DNA of 64,000 bases. Source: Erythrophleum ivorense. Lineage: Eukaryota > Streptophyta > Magnoliopsida > Fabales > Fabaceae. A program made the position numbers and the translations under genes. A model generated the notes under the pieces. The model made no database searches. It worked only from the letters and a program-made list of their open reading frames with translations, and was not told the origin of the DNA. Shown here in pieces: positions 36,722 to 49,364 of this stretch (its first letter is position 1; every line of letters begins with the position of its first letter). The stretch covers positions 33,391,784 through 33,455,783 of the forward strand of contig JAIUCV010000005.1 in NCBI GenBank assembly GCA_026724425.1, given 5' to 3'.

Positions 36722-37905
36722 CGAGGGAAAGCATCCAGTTGTCATCATGCAAAACTTGCCACACAATGTAACCGAGCAACTTATTTTTCTTGGCATAAGA
36801 CACTTTTTTTTTACAACCTCAATATCGTCAAAACCTATCCATGTTGATCCACATGACTAGTAGTTGACTACATAAGTAGCATTATATGTTACATTGCCTC
36901 CATAGAGCTGAATTAAAGTTTTGATTTCCTTGTATGTCATCATCCCTGTTGGATGTTGAGTTTTTGCAAGACTTATTGCCTATGCACCTATTGCATTATC
37001 TGTAGGGTCAATAAGATTCCAGGCATATGCAAAAAATGGCAACCCCAAAACCAACTTGGTAGATGACAATCCCCCACCAATCCATTGACTAATACCATAG
37101 TTCGTATTACACATACTTGAGGGATCATATAAAGCTGAATGTGTAGCAGTGACGTGTGAGATCTAAGGATAAGCATAAGAAAAAGCTTTAACATGTATCT
37201 AGTTCAAGTTTTGTTCAATAAACTCAAAAGGATAATTAGATTGACTATACCAATCTGTTAAATACGGAAAAGTCACAGTTAAGATCAGTTCTGGATTCCT
37301 AGCATTTGTAGTTGCTTGCCATGTTGGGATTCTAGGAACACACAGTGGAATTTAAAAAAAAAAGAATCTGAATTCCTCCCATGAATTCATCAATTCTTCA
37401 TGTTACATTGCCTCCATAGAGCTAAATTAAAGTTTTGATTTCCTTGTATGTCATCATCCCTGTTGGATGTTGAGTTTTTGCAAGACTTATTGCCTGTGCA
37501 CCTATTGCATTATTTGTAGGGTCAGTAAGATTCCAGGCATACGCAAAAAATGGCAACCCCAAAATCAACTTGGTAGATGACAATCCCCCACCAATCCATT
37601 GACTAATACCATAGTTCGTATTAAACATACTTGAGGGATCATATAAAGCTGAATGTCTAGCAGTGACATGTGAGATCTAAGGATAAGCATAAGAAAAAGC
37701 TTTAACATGTATCTAGTTCAAGTTTTGTTCAATAAACTCAAAAGGATAATTAGATTGACTATACCAATCTGTTAAATACGGAAAAGTCACAGTTAAGATT
37801 GCTAGCATTTGCAATTGCTTGCCATGTTGGGATTCTAGGAACACAGTGGAATTTAAAAAAAAAAAAAGAATCTGAATTCCTCCTATGAATTCATCAATTT
37901 TGTTT
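36722..37905 (-). pseudogene. C-terminal GH18 part of copy 2, internally duplicated
   Basis: On the minus strand this reads TWQAT..NARNPELILT, ALYDPSSMCN, GISQWIGGGLSSTKLVLGLP, FFAYAWNLTDPT, NATYVVNY and GSTWIGFDDIEVVKKKVSYA. It ends before a donor at about 36720, as in exon 1 of the intact gene. The middle part is present twice (36886-37399 and 37400-about 37898; 514-bp offset), so this region cannot encode one GH18 fold. In-frame stops occur in both units (after NLN and after AYP). A poly-A insertion near 37351 and 37855 is shared by both units. Confidence 0.88.
36886..37898. repeat. 514-bp tandem duplication inside the GH18 pseudogene
   Basis: Units 36886-37399 and 37400-37898 start ATGTTACATTGCCTCCATAG and end GAATTCATCAATT. 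They are nearly identical, and differ by a deletion of about 16 bp near 37795 (loss of CAGTTCTGGATTCC present at 37285), a short poly-A difference and scattered substitutions. The high identity means the duplication is younger than the split from the intact gene. Confidence 0.92.
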
Positions 37906-40900
37906 AAATAGAGTAAAATTATGGACTTTTACCTTTGTCACGTGATTCTTCATGTTCTCTTTCTACTGTCGGATCTTAGGAACTGATGCTTCATACCAGT
38001 TCTCTCTACTGGTATCCACATAAACGATTACTGCAACTCAAATAGCATGCTAGCACCATTGAACACGAACATCCATACGTTTAAGGAGAGAAGACGTTCT
38101 TCTCTTTCTCTCCCTAAATATCTATATGCTTTTCTCTCTCTAGAGTAAGAGATTGCTCTTAAAAAAATCATCATCCTAGAAAACCCTAACCTCTTTATTT
38201 ATATAAGTGTGTTATATTAGAGTTTTAGGATAGATTTGATTAATTTAAATATATTATTTAAATTATTTCAAACTATAATTAAATAGATTAGTTTAAATTT
38301 AAATCTATCTTATAGAATAAATTTAAACTAATTATTTAATCTAAATCTAGAACCAAATTTAAATTTAATTTATCACATAGATTAAATTCAAATTATTGCA
38401 TTAGTTTAAATTTAAATCTATTATATAGAATTAAATTTAAACCTAATTTATTTAAATTAATTAGATGATATATATATTTCAAAATATAATATATCAAATA
38501 TATATATTGAATTTTATAAAATATATTTATAAAATTCCTGTACCCTAAATTGAATGTTACATTCATTGAATCTAGACACATTTTTAGGTTCAATGAATTT
38601 GAATATTTTAGCTCGAGTTAATCCGTTCTTGTATGTAACCCTGTAGGCCCATATGACGTTGGCAATGGGCCAATAACATTATTCTACCCACAAGTCACAA
38701 GCGGCCTCTAACAAGACATTGTGACTACCTAAATCATATAAGGATCGACAATCCGATGCAACCTATCATACAACCTTGTTGTAACCCTTTTGTCACATGA
38801 TATCTAAGTCAAGTGTGAGGTATGAAAATGTTATCCTCATTTTACTCAACCATCACTCTCTCGATCTCTGAGCAGACTAATAGAATAAATGGAAAACTCT
38901 TCTATCTAAGCATGGGCATATATTTCTTGGTCTCACTTATTGAGTGGCCCAAAGATATTTCTCCATTAATGAGAAGAACAAATTCCATCCTAACCACTCA
39001 TCTTCCTCTATATGGATTCTACTATGCCTGATCACAACCTTTATGATAACCCGGTTAAAGATGACTTTTAACTATGTCAAAGCACAGTGTTCCTCACGTA
39101 GGAATCTATAGTGATATCAGGTCTGAGGGTTCAATGACATGGCTATATATGAGATACACTTATAACTTGATTCATGTAGTTATCTCATGACGGGTGTAAT
39201 ATCCAGTTCTTTAAAAATGTGAGAAACATAATGTACAATTTCTCCGTGAACGAACGAAAAATTTATATGCAACGCTAAAATATTCACTTTTATATGCTAT
39301 TTTCTTGTATTTTTGTGAATTCCATAACATAAGACTTGGAAATAGCATGAAGTATGGCAGCGAACCAAGTTAATTTAAGGGCTAAGATAATATCTCATCA
39401 CCTCGGTCCAAGATCTTGTCGACAAAATCCTGTAATCTATGTGCAAATTCTGAGACCTTGTTGATAAGGTTTTCGCCAGTAAGTACAAGGTCTTCTTGTA
39501 TAATGTGTTAAAACTTGTATGGTATGGAATTGGGTATGGAGGGATTTTTAAATAAAAGTTTTGAGTTTTTCAAGGTTCTTAGAGGCCTTGAAAACTATGG
39601 GAAGCCCTGAGACAGTTAAAGCCCTCTAGTGGACATTTTATAACGTCAGTTGACCTGAACTTTGATTGATTCATTTGAGAAAGTTTTAGTTCCGATTTGA
39701 GTGATTCTAAAGGAATTTTACTAAATTGAGGACCTAAAATTCATAATGGAAAAGACAGTTCTAAAAAAGAAGCTAAAACGAGTTAGAAATGAAAACCCCA
39801 AGAACGAAGGGTAAAATAAATTTTTTTGAAAAAGTCCTTCTTAAACCCATATATATATGAGGCGCCCTTCTTCTCCCCTTATTTAGGTAGACCAAGTTCT
39901 ACCCAAAAACCAAAAAAAAAACTCAAGGGAGGAGGGCGTACAAGGACAAGGCAAAGGAGAAGGGAAAACTCAAGAAAAAGGTAAGAATTTGTTAGAATTT
40001 CCTAGTCTTCTCCTTAGGAAATCTCTTCTCCTCCTTCTCCCCTTTCTCCTTATGGTTTTATTAAAGTTTTTGGTGCTATTTTAAGGTCAAACCAAGGAGG
40101 AAAAATTCGGATTTGAAGAAAGGAAGCCAAAGAAAGGAAGATTCAAGTGAGAAAACAAGGAAAAATAAGGTAAATCTTCCATCCCACAGTAGATACTTCC
40201 TCCCCCTCCTTCTCCCTATTTCTCCCCATGTATGTAGATGCAAGAGGGCTGAAATTTTCAAGATAACCAAGGATGAATTCTATGAATTTAAGAGAGGAGA
40301 GTAAGAATATGCAAAGAAATTCAAGTAAAAACCATGAATTCCCAAGATAGAAAAGTTTGGGTTTTAATTGTACCTTTAACTCTATCATGACCCTAGCCAT
40401 ATTTTATGATGTTTATGTATTCATATGAGTTCTTAGGACACTAAGAAAGCTTCCTACATAATTCTCCCATCAAAAAAAGTAAGGAAACTCCATTGGTGCC
40501 TTATAGAAGCATAACTTCAGTCAAGGAGAGTCCATGCACCTAAGGAGTGTTTTAATTCCTTCCAAGCTTAGTTTTGTATCATGTATGATGGGAGAGTATG
40601 AGAGGAAGCCTTAGAAAAATTTTAGAAGCCATAGAAAGCAAGATGGCCTTATATGTTCCATAATATGGCTTAAAGAAGTAACACCTAGTTAGGCTCCTAG
40701 AATTGATTGTGTGATGACTTCAAGAGGTATAAATGGAGTCAAGAATCATGAATGAATAGATAGAATGGAGCTAAGATGATGTTTTCCAAAGGTTGCTTCA
40801 TTAAGTGCATTATGGAGCCTTATGAGTCACCTAGTCTTTCTAATAATTATGTGGCCTTAGACTTTGCTTCAAGAATATAATTAGCTTCCATATGATGTGT

Positions 40901-43274
40901 CTAAGCCAAAAGGAATGATCTCCACCTTCTTAGGTGTGTGAGATCAAGGGAGAGGATTCAAAACTTAAGGAAAAAATATATAAATGCAAGGTAACTCTCC
41001 ACTTTCTCTCATACATAAATGTGTGCTTACATTGTCTTGAATGTGTGTATATATATTTTAAGCCATAAAAAGTATTCTAGTATGATTTTATATGCCATGG
41101 TACCATAATGAGGCATTATATTTCTAAATCATATTTATGATGCTTGCTTTGGTTCGATTGAGTGTGATGAAGGCAAGAACTTTTTAACCATGGTAAGGAT
41201 GAGCCAAGAACCCTTAAGATTGGTTGAGATAAAGTAAAGAGTCTCCCAAAAGTGAGGTTGACTCCCAAGAGTAAGGTTGAGTCCAAAAACTTTTTAAAGA
41301 ATGGGTGAAGTAAGTCTAAAATCTACAAGTGAATGGATGAAGCTAATCCACTTACTTAGTAAGCCTATGTATACCATGTATGACTTTTTCAAATGCCAAG
41401 AATGCTTCTTATATGATTGCATATGGTAACATCCCCATGCATGCATTATGAGACTTGTATTACATGTTTTATGTGTGATTGAATGGGAGATGAGCTATTG
41501 AGATTCTTTGAATCTCATCCCCACCTCTCCAATATCTTAACATGGTAGATGAAACAATTGGCAAGGTATTGGAGGCCACAAAGCCTAGAAGAAGAAGATT
41601 AGCATCAAAGTATATGAATATGCCTAGTTTTACTTTCTTTCTAGCCATATACATGCATATGATGTAATCCCTTGATGAAATTGTTATGTAACCATATGAG
41701 TATGTGTAATTATGTTAATATGTTATGTATAAATGAGAGCTAAGGTCATATGCATGAGAATGTGCAATTTTGACATGTAATAATAAACTAGCATAATGGA
41801 AATATACGCATAAATGGAAGTGAAATGGACAAATTGAGATGCATGAGATTTGAGACCACTTGGGCAGTCCATACAAGTTCTATTTATACTTTTAAACTTA
41901 CCCAAGAGATGTCAAACACTAAGAAAGACCATTTGGGCACACTTAGTCTCTAATATGGACCAAAATTGACCATATTAGAAACCTACACCACTTTTTGTCT
42001 AAATAAACTCTTCTTGGTCTGAGATTTGACACCCATTTAGAACTTGTTGAGATCTTTTTGGAAAGCTAAAAGGCAGAATTTTTGGAGGTCTATGGAATAT
42101 TTGATAAATTTTTGAAGTTGAGAAAAATTCTAATTTTGGTCTGATGTACTGTTCATTTAGGTCCGAAAATAATTTATGTCACTCAAGGGACAAATGGTGT
42201 CCAATTGCCACAAAATTTTATATGGAGAAACTAGACATTCCTAGTAATTTGTGTCAACTAGAAGCACCTAATTTCAATGTCTAGAGAAGGAGATATGAAT
42301 TTTTAAAAATTCTATCCAGTATCAGGTGCTCAAACTAATCTCAAGTACTATTTGATTGGGTTTCGAGGTCTAGGCGTGCATGAACTAGTCTGAAGTTATT
42401 TTTTTCCTCTAGCTAACATCTATAACTTTCTAGATTAGTATCATTTTCATGGATTGGATTTTTTTGGAATTAATTAGATATTTTTTAATTTTGTTTCAGA
42501 AACCTGTGATAGTACCAATAGCCAGCTAGACCTCTGCCCTTTTTCTAATGTCAAACATTCTCTATGTGATGATTCATGTCTGGTCATATTTTTAGCATAA
42601 AGTAGACATGTGTAGCTTCCCAGAATGATAAAAAATACATGATTTAAATTTTTCTAAAATTAGTTATAATATTTCAAAGTTTGTGACAGAAAAACTAAAA
42701 TTTTGGCCAAGGCTAAAATCATAGATTTTATGTGTCCCTTTGCCTTGCACAACCTCTAGGCCAATTTTGATGATGGAAATGAGTTGTATCCATGTATTTA
42801 AATATGAAAACATGATATGTGAGTTCATATGACCCATGGGATGCCAAATGAAAAACTTTACTCATAGAAAAAAGTATCTTGATTCATGACTCCCTATGCC
42901 ATTATGTTGTTTCCATAGAAATTGTATGAGATGAGGCATGGGAATTACATAAATAAAGTCTTAGAAGCATGATGTTACAATGGGTCGATCCAGTACCCTG
43001 TTTCTTAACAAGTGCCTATGATTTTGATTCGTATCTTCATACATGATTAACACATAATCATCAATCAAAATCATACTAGCTTTAGTTCATTATCATTGCC
43101 ATAAAGATGATCGACTAGAGATATTTAGGATAATTAATATGATTTATTTAAGGATATTATTATTATAGAAAATATGCAAATAATATAATAATTGTAATAA
43201 AAGAGAAACTCTATTTTCTTAATGAAATATAATATTCATAATACAATGATTGACTTAGGGCACAATCACCAACA
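37906..43274 (-). mobile_element. Copia-type solo LTR inserted in the receptor-kinase pseudogene
   Basis: Read on the minus strand it begins at 43274 with TGTTGGTGATTGTGCCCTAA, a start typical of SIRE/Tork-like copia LTRs. It continues to 42980, is interrupted by solo LTR copy 3, and resumes at 39194 with sequence of the same style (GGCCCATTGCCAAC, ATGGGCCTACAGGGTTACATAC) down to about 37906. It separates GH18 codons that are contiguous in the intact gene. Without the nested copy it is about 1.6 kb. No gag-pol is present. The low-coordinate end and target duplication were not resolved. Confidence 0.65.
39195..42979 (+). mobile_element. Solo LTR, copy 3 (3.8 kb), nested in the copia LTR
   Basis: It starts TGTAATATCC and ends GATGTTACA. 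The flanks ACGGG (39190-39194) and ATGGG (42980-42984) are a 5-bp duplication with one mismatch. Its 5' part matches copy 2. The GAGCTATTGAGATTC word is at 41491 and the 40-bp repeats at 41185-41355. Nothing inside is coding; the ORFs at 40076-40400 lie in purine/pyrimidine-biased leader sequence. Confidence 0.83.
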
Positions 43275-43650
43275 CTCTTTTAAAAGACTTGCCATGCCAT
43301 TCATGTCAGAGTCTATTACAGGATAATCCCAATAAAGGTCTAGGCCATGGAACCCATAGCTCTTGGCTACGTTTATTGAAGACTGGATGGAGGATCTCTT
43401 GGAAGAAGCATTTCTCACCATCAAGGTATAACTTTCTTTTCCCCAAATAGAAAAGTGTTTTGATGGATGGGTTTTTTTCTTTGACTTTGCTGGTGAAGCT
43501 AGAAAAGCTTGGCTCATCTGATCAGGAGATAGAGAGCTCAAAGGATGAAGTGTTTACATTAGCAAAATTGTATATCAGGTGAGTAAAGAGAGTATAGTTG
43601 ATTTTGGATATGGGAATGCCCAGCATCCAGTAACCAGCACTTATTCAGCT
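43275..43650 (-). pseudogene. N-terminal GH18 part of the dead receptor kinase (copy 2)
   Basis: Minus-strand reading starts AGYWMLGIPISKINYTLFTH and continues FANVNTSSFEL, KEKNPSIKTL, IQSSINVAKSYGFHGLDL, YWDYP and DMNGMASLLKE, then meets the copia LTR at 43274. It is collinear with residues about 33-159 of the intact gene and is completed by 36722-37905. The catalytic stretch reads GLDLYWDYP: closer to the active GLDLDWEYP than the intact gene, but with the last Asp replaced by Tyr and the catalytic Glu by Asp. A stop after SFELSIS and a frameshift after LGK are present. The signal-peptide region upstream is not recognisable. Confidence 0.85.
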
Positions 43651-44423
43651 TATTCTTCTACACATTGAAATGGTAGAAGGAGGGAAATCAGAAAAACAAT
43701 AAATGTAATTCTTAACAACATGTGAGGAATGCTTTGCATAGTGTTCAAGATATTAACAAAACTAGCACTCGCTCTACAAAGAAGATTATCAAAGTTATGT
43801 AAAAGTATATATTATTTTCATGGCAAACAAAACGTAGCTAATCATGCTTGAGTATATCATACCTCAAAGCTTAGAATTCAAAATAAAATACAAATTTCAA
43901 GTTTTTTTTTTTTTTTTTATCACAAACTTTTTGGTCAAACAAAGAATTACAAATTAAAAAAAAATTCGCAACTTCTTAATTAAACTACTTGCGAGTTTGA
44001 TAATTATGTGGTTTTTATCTCCCACTTTGAATTTGATATTAGTTGGCATATGCCCTCTCTTCTCATGAGTATAGATGGTGGCAACTTGGCATGCACTGGT
44101 AAAGCCAAACCTTTTGGCTAGTAATTTTCAAAGTTTAGGAAGATTTAATATACAAAATGTTAAATATGAAAACAAAAAAATAAAAGTTAATAGAATAAAT
44201 AGAAAAAAATGCTCATATTTTTATTTTAAAAATAATAAAAAAGTTAGTCAAATAATTTTAAATAGATATGCATTGTGCAAAATATTTTAATTTTTTTTTC
44301 TAATTTCATTTGGTAGCCAGACTAGTCTTAAGATATCAATGTCCAAGGAATCCTTAAAATTTGCAATAGGTTCTGTCTTGCCTTGGAATTACCAAACACA
44401 ATCTAGCTCAAATAATAAATTGA
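43651..44423. other. No gene seen
   Basis: AT-rich DNA between the pseudogene 5' end and element B, with a poly-T run at about 43901-43918. The ORF at 44075-44290 is Lys/Asn-rich low-complexity translation. Confidence 0.4.
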
Positions 44424-44588
44424 GGAAAAATCAGAAAGAAAGATCAAAACTATTAAAAAAATTATAATGAGGGACCTTAAAAATTGATATTATTCTACAG
44501 GACCAAATGACAAATGATAGATGAAAATGCCCTTGCTTTGTTAAACAAGCCATTTGAATTCAAATGCTACTTTACTTTCTAGACGTTG

Positions 44589-47469
44589 TGTAACACCATA
44601 ATGTATTCTCCTCAACTAGTCTCCGCTTAGGCTTGATTCCATATGATTTTCAAAGAAAAAGTGCAAACCGTGACATTTTCATGCTATATATTGGGATTTA
44701 AACACTCATATTTTGCCCTATGGGTCCCGTGAACCCATCAATCACATTCTCTACTCAAACTCCATTTATACAACTCATACATAGTATAAAACAACCCATG
44801 AACCATGGATATGAAGCCAAAAACCCCAAAATGTAATTTCTCAAAACGGGCCCAAAAGTCAGATTTTTGGCTCTACCTTTGGAAAATCATAACTAATTCT
44901 AGAAAAATGGGAATCAAGCAAACCATAGCTTTCTGGAAAGCTTTCTAGGTGTTATATTTTCACTAAAAATAATTTTCAACCACAATCTCATTGTTTGAAC
45001 CATGTTTGACATCAAAAAAGAGATAGAGGTCCGGCTGTCCCTGGTACTAATAGAGCTTACTGTCATGAACTTCAAAAATTCATAACTAATTCCAAAAATA
45101 TCCAATCTAGACAAACTATACCAATTTGGAAAGCTACAGATGTTAAATAGAGGAAAAAAATAATTTCAGATCATTTCAATAGGCCTTAGACCCCAAAAAC
45201 CTATGGAACAGTAACGAAGGTCGGATAACTTCCCTGATGCTGACACAGAACTTCAGAAAGTTATTTCTTCCTCTATAGACCTCCAATTAAGGTGATTCTA
45301 GTTGTTATAGGTTACTATATGTCTAGTTTATTTCCATAAAATTTCATGATAATTGGACACCTTTTGGTTCATGAATGATACAAATTCATTTTCAGACCCA
45401 TGGTAACAGTGCACTATCCAAAACCAGAAAATTCTTTAACTTCAACAATTCACCAAATATTTCCTAAACCTCCAAATATTCTGTACTTTAGCTTCCCAAA
45501 AAGCTCTCAACAAAATCTAGAGGCATGCCAAATTTCGTATCAAGAAGAACTCGTTTGGTCATACTTTGACATAGCTCACAAATTTGACAATTTTGACCCT
45601 GATATGGTTAAAAGTGGGACTAAATGGCCTCCTACATGTTCTAGCTCTTCTTGGGAAAGTTTTAAAGCACTACTACATCACATATGGGTTGCCCCAAGTG
45701 GTCTAACCCATCACATATTTCAAACTCATTATGCTAGGGGCAAAAATACACTACTACATACAAGCCACAAAGGAGCCAAATCTCATAATTTCATTACTTT
45801 GGTTCCATACATGGATCATACATCATTGATACATACTTTTACACTTACTTAAGCATTTACATCTTAAAAATAATATGTATACATAAGCATTTTGGCTTTC
45901 CTATACATCAAACTATGCAAAAGTGTCAAAAAAGGCCATCTATGCCTCATGGCCTCCACTCTTAAGCTCTTGAGTTCCACTTGGACCATATGAAATAGGA
46001 GAGGGAAGGGGGGTGAGGTTCATGAAATCTCAATAGGTCATACACTCATTCAAGGAAGCAATCAAGGCATATAAACAAGTCAAACCATGCAAACTATTCA
46101 CAATTATACAACACATGATTTACATGCCATGAATATCATATCAATGCCAATAATGAGCTCTAGGAACTTTTGGTCTAGTTTCATTCTATTTTAGGGACTT
46201 TTGGATGGCCTCACCCTTGGTTTAGGGACTTTTGACTTAGCCTCACTCATTCATGAGATTTTAGCCTTGTCTCATCCATTTCTAAGGACTCTTGACTCTA
46301 CCTCACCCATCATAAGGGCCTTTTGGCACTACCTCACTCAAGCAATTTTTATAGCCTAAAACATAAGCATATTGGTACCAATGCATTAAGGCAATATCAA
46401 ATGGCATGTTTCACAATACGAGCACATACATAAGCATACAATGACTATTACACATCTAAGAATGCAATAAGAAAGAATGAAAAGCTACATTATAAGCCAA
46501 CACAAGCCTTCCCTTTCAATTTCTCTTTTCCCTTCTCAGTCTCACAATTACAACTAGATGGAGCTACTTCTTTTGAGCATAGACACAACAAGTAGCATGC
46601 AATTACTCTCTTGGAACTTAAACAATTACTCACAAAGGTTAGGAGATTAAAGCCCTAGTTTCTCCTTCTTAAATTTTACTAGCCCTTCTCCTAGTTCTTT
46701 AGTATTTCTTAACTTTCCACACTCTAATTCAAAGATTTCTTGCTTGCTTTAGGTCAAACTTCCTTCCTCTCTCAAGCTTTCAAGTTGGTAGAATCAACAT
46801 ACTCAAAGAAAGCAAAAAAGAAGAAGATACATAAGTATCTACTTTGAGTTCTACCTTCTTTTAAGAGTGATTCTCTTTTGCCTTCACCTTCTTTTTTATT
46901 CTCCACTCTCCTTCTTTTAAACCAAGCTCAAAACAAAACTAATTCAACAACCAAAACCATAGAAAGAGAGGGCAAAAAGAGAAGAACAAAATTCTAAAAA
47001 GAAAAGCTATGGAAATCTTAAGTTTGCTTACCTTTTCCTTGTTCTTCCTTTCTTCTCTTGGTCTCTCTCTCTCTCTAACCCTTTTCTCTATTTTAGACGA
47101 AGCTTAGGTCGGTTAAAAGAAAATGAGAGGATCTAGATACTTTAAGAAGCAAAATTCTCCTTTTTCACACTTTTTTGGACTAACCCTCGCTATAGCAAAA
47201 AATAACCCTCGCTACGGCGAGTAGTATCAATCCCAAACCCCTATTCCTGCTACGGCGCGTGCTATTACGAGGAACTCCTTAATTTTTGTATGGGATGCCC
47301 GAACTCAATATAGCTAGAAGTATTCTCGCTATAGCGAATAGGCACATTCACTATAGTTAGGTCATTTCTCACTATAGCGAACAGGTACAATCACTATAGC
47401 CGGGCTATAACCAGCAGACTTAGAAAAATTTCAGGACTTAGAAAATTTCAGTAATTTTTTATTGTTACA
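44589..47469 (-). mobile_element. Solo LTR, copy 4 (2.9 kb), nested in element B
   Basis: In window orientation it begins TGTAACACC and ends TTGTTACA, flanked by the exact 5-bp duplication CGTTG (44584-44588 and 47470-47474). It is inverted relative to copies 1-3: the CTATAGC cluster lies at its right end (47178-47412) and the 40-bp repeats at 46185-46345. It belongs to the same subfamily as copy 1, sharing the GCTATAGC cluster and the leader at its start. The 150-codon ORF at 45400-45852 is antisense to the LTR and has no family resemblance. Confidence 0.87.
47178..47412. repeat. Cluster of CTATAGC palindromes in LTR copy 4
   Basis: Inverted counterpart of the cluster at 6168-6400: repeated TCGCTATAGCGAA, CGCTACGGCGAG and CACTATAGC words every 20-35 bp in the first 300 bp of the LTR. 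Confidence 0.75.
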
Positions 47470-47999
47470 CGTTGCTCTCTTCCTCTTTGGCCCCCTGTTG
47501 CCATTGCCTATTGATTCTCTTTATCGATGGTTACCTATCCTTCGACAGCTTCTCCCGCAACCATTTATTGAAATTCCTTGGATGGTTTACTAAAATACCT
47601 ATCTTTTAATAGTTTGTCCCTCGTGTGCAAGACCTAGTCTTTAATAAGTTCTCCCTCGCTTGTAAGGGTTCTTATTCAATGATGTTTCCCTTACGCCACG
47701 ACCTCTCCTTCTCTTTATCTTAGTTTCCTCTGCAAATTTGTGGGAATCAACAGCTCATAAGGTTCACAATTTCATTCCCTCTAAAATGTTAGAATTTACA
47801 TACTTTCACTTCAAATTCCAAATATATCTAGATTTTCTTAGTCAAGTTAATTTGGGCAGTAAAAGACCACAGTAGAGAGACATTGGATTTATAGTTGTAG
47901 ATATCAAATTCCTACTAGTTTTGGGTGATTGATGTTGTGTATCAAATATTATTGATTTATTTGAAACCTGAATTTAGGATACGTTTTGATAATCCTGTA

Positions 48000-48580
48000 A
48001 CAACACTAGTAAAATTCAATAGTAACCATAAGGTCTAAAATGTGAATAGTAAAATTCCTTAAATCCATTATTAATGTCCCTAAATCTAGTAATAAGAGTT
48101 CTAAGACTCTAAGTATGCTATGCGAAGTCCCTAAACATAATAGTAAAGTTCCTTGAATATAGTAGTAACACACATAAATTTAGAAGTAATGGACCTAAAA
48201 GTCAATAGTAAAAGACAATCCCTAAAACTTAGTAGTAAATGTTCTCAAACCCAAGAGTAACATCCCTAGATGTGGTAGTAATGGTACCGCAAGGTCTTTG
48301 AACATGCTAAATGTCCTTAAATGGAGTAGTAAGACACTTAAACTTAATAGTAACACAATTAAAACTTAATAGCAAAGCACAGTCTATAAAACCTAGTTGT
48401 AAATGTCCTAAAATCAAGTAGTAACATCGTTAAACCTAGTAGTAAGGGGCCTAAATCTAAATAGTAACCATACGTTGTGATATCCCTAAACGTGGTAGTG
48501 TATTTCCTTAAGTGTAGTGGTAACAAAACTAAACTTGGTAGTAATAAGGCTACACAACTAAACTTGATAGTAATTGGGCT
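48000..48580 (+). repeat. 22-bp repeat array in element B
   Basis: Monomers of 21-22 bp ending in TAGTAGT or a variant, with cores such as CCTTAAATGGAGTAGT and CCCTAAACGTGGTAGT, run for about 25 units. Longer spacer monomers recur (near 48100, 48275 and 48455), giving a looser higher-order pattern than in element A. Isolated monomers recur at 48775-48840. Confidence 0.72.
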
Positions 48581-49364
48581 AAATGAATGTGTGAATTGTT
48601 AGTGGAGGGTGAGTATAGAACTTTCCATGATCTATATGTCCTAATTTGATTTTATAATGCAACCTATACGATAAGCACAATGTAATATTAAATATCTTTA
48701 TACAAAGTGGGTAATACAAATTATACAATGAAATATTGCCTGTGGATGTAACTAAGTGGCTTATAATTCCTTATAATATAGTAGTAAAATAGATATGATC
48801 TTAAAGGCTAGTAGTAAATTTTCTAAAAGTTGGTTACAAGTACTTCAGCACGTAACACATAGATGTAACTCATTTAGTATTAACATTCACCCATCTTACA
48901 TAGTTGTCCTATTTTTCTTTTTATTTGTAATGAAATTATTGTATTACTTCTAGCTAGCATGTCTAGAGTCATTGCCAATTACACTTCATTATTTGTATAG
49001 GAAGAGATTATTGGTGTTTTCATTGGTTGTTTGTGATTGTGGCTAAAGGGTATTAATTTTGTAATTGTCAAGATAAACTATCATGAAAGATAAGGATAAC
49101 ATCTCACACAAATACAGCTTCGGACTACTGAAGTTCAGGTGATGGTTTTTGTATATTCCTTGACATGGTTGTGTTTTATGATAATTTAAATAAGAGTTAA
49201 TCATGCTTATATTTTCATTTCCAAGGCTAAATTTTACAGAAAAAAATAAAGGAAAGTTTCATGATGTTAAAGACTTAGGCTACATAATTATTGTAGAGAA
49301 AATGATGTCTAAAATATGGTGGGGGAAATGAGTTCATCCTTTTACAGGGTAATGCCACTGCCCT

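Noticed and set aside
45400..45852. 150-codon plus-strand ORF, one of the longest in the window
   Set aside because: It lies antisense inside solo LTR copy 4, has no domain, and is not open at the homologous positions of copies 1-3.
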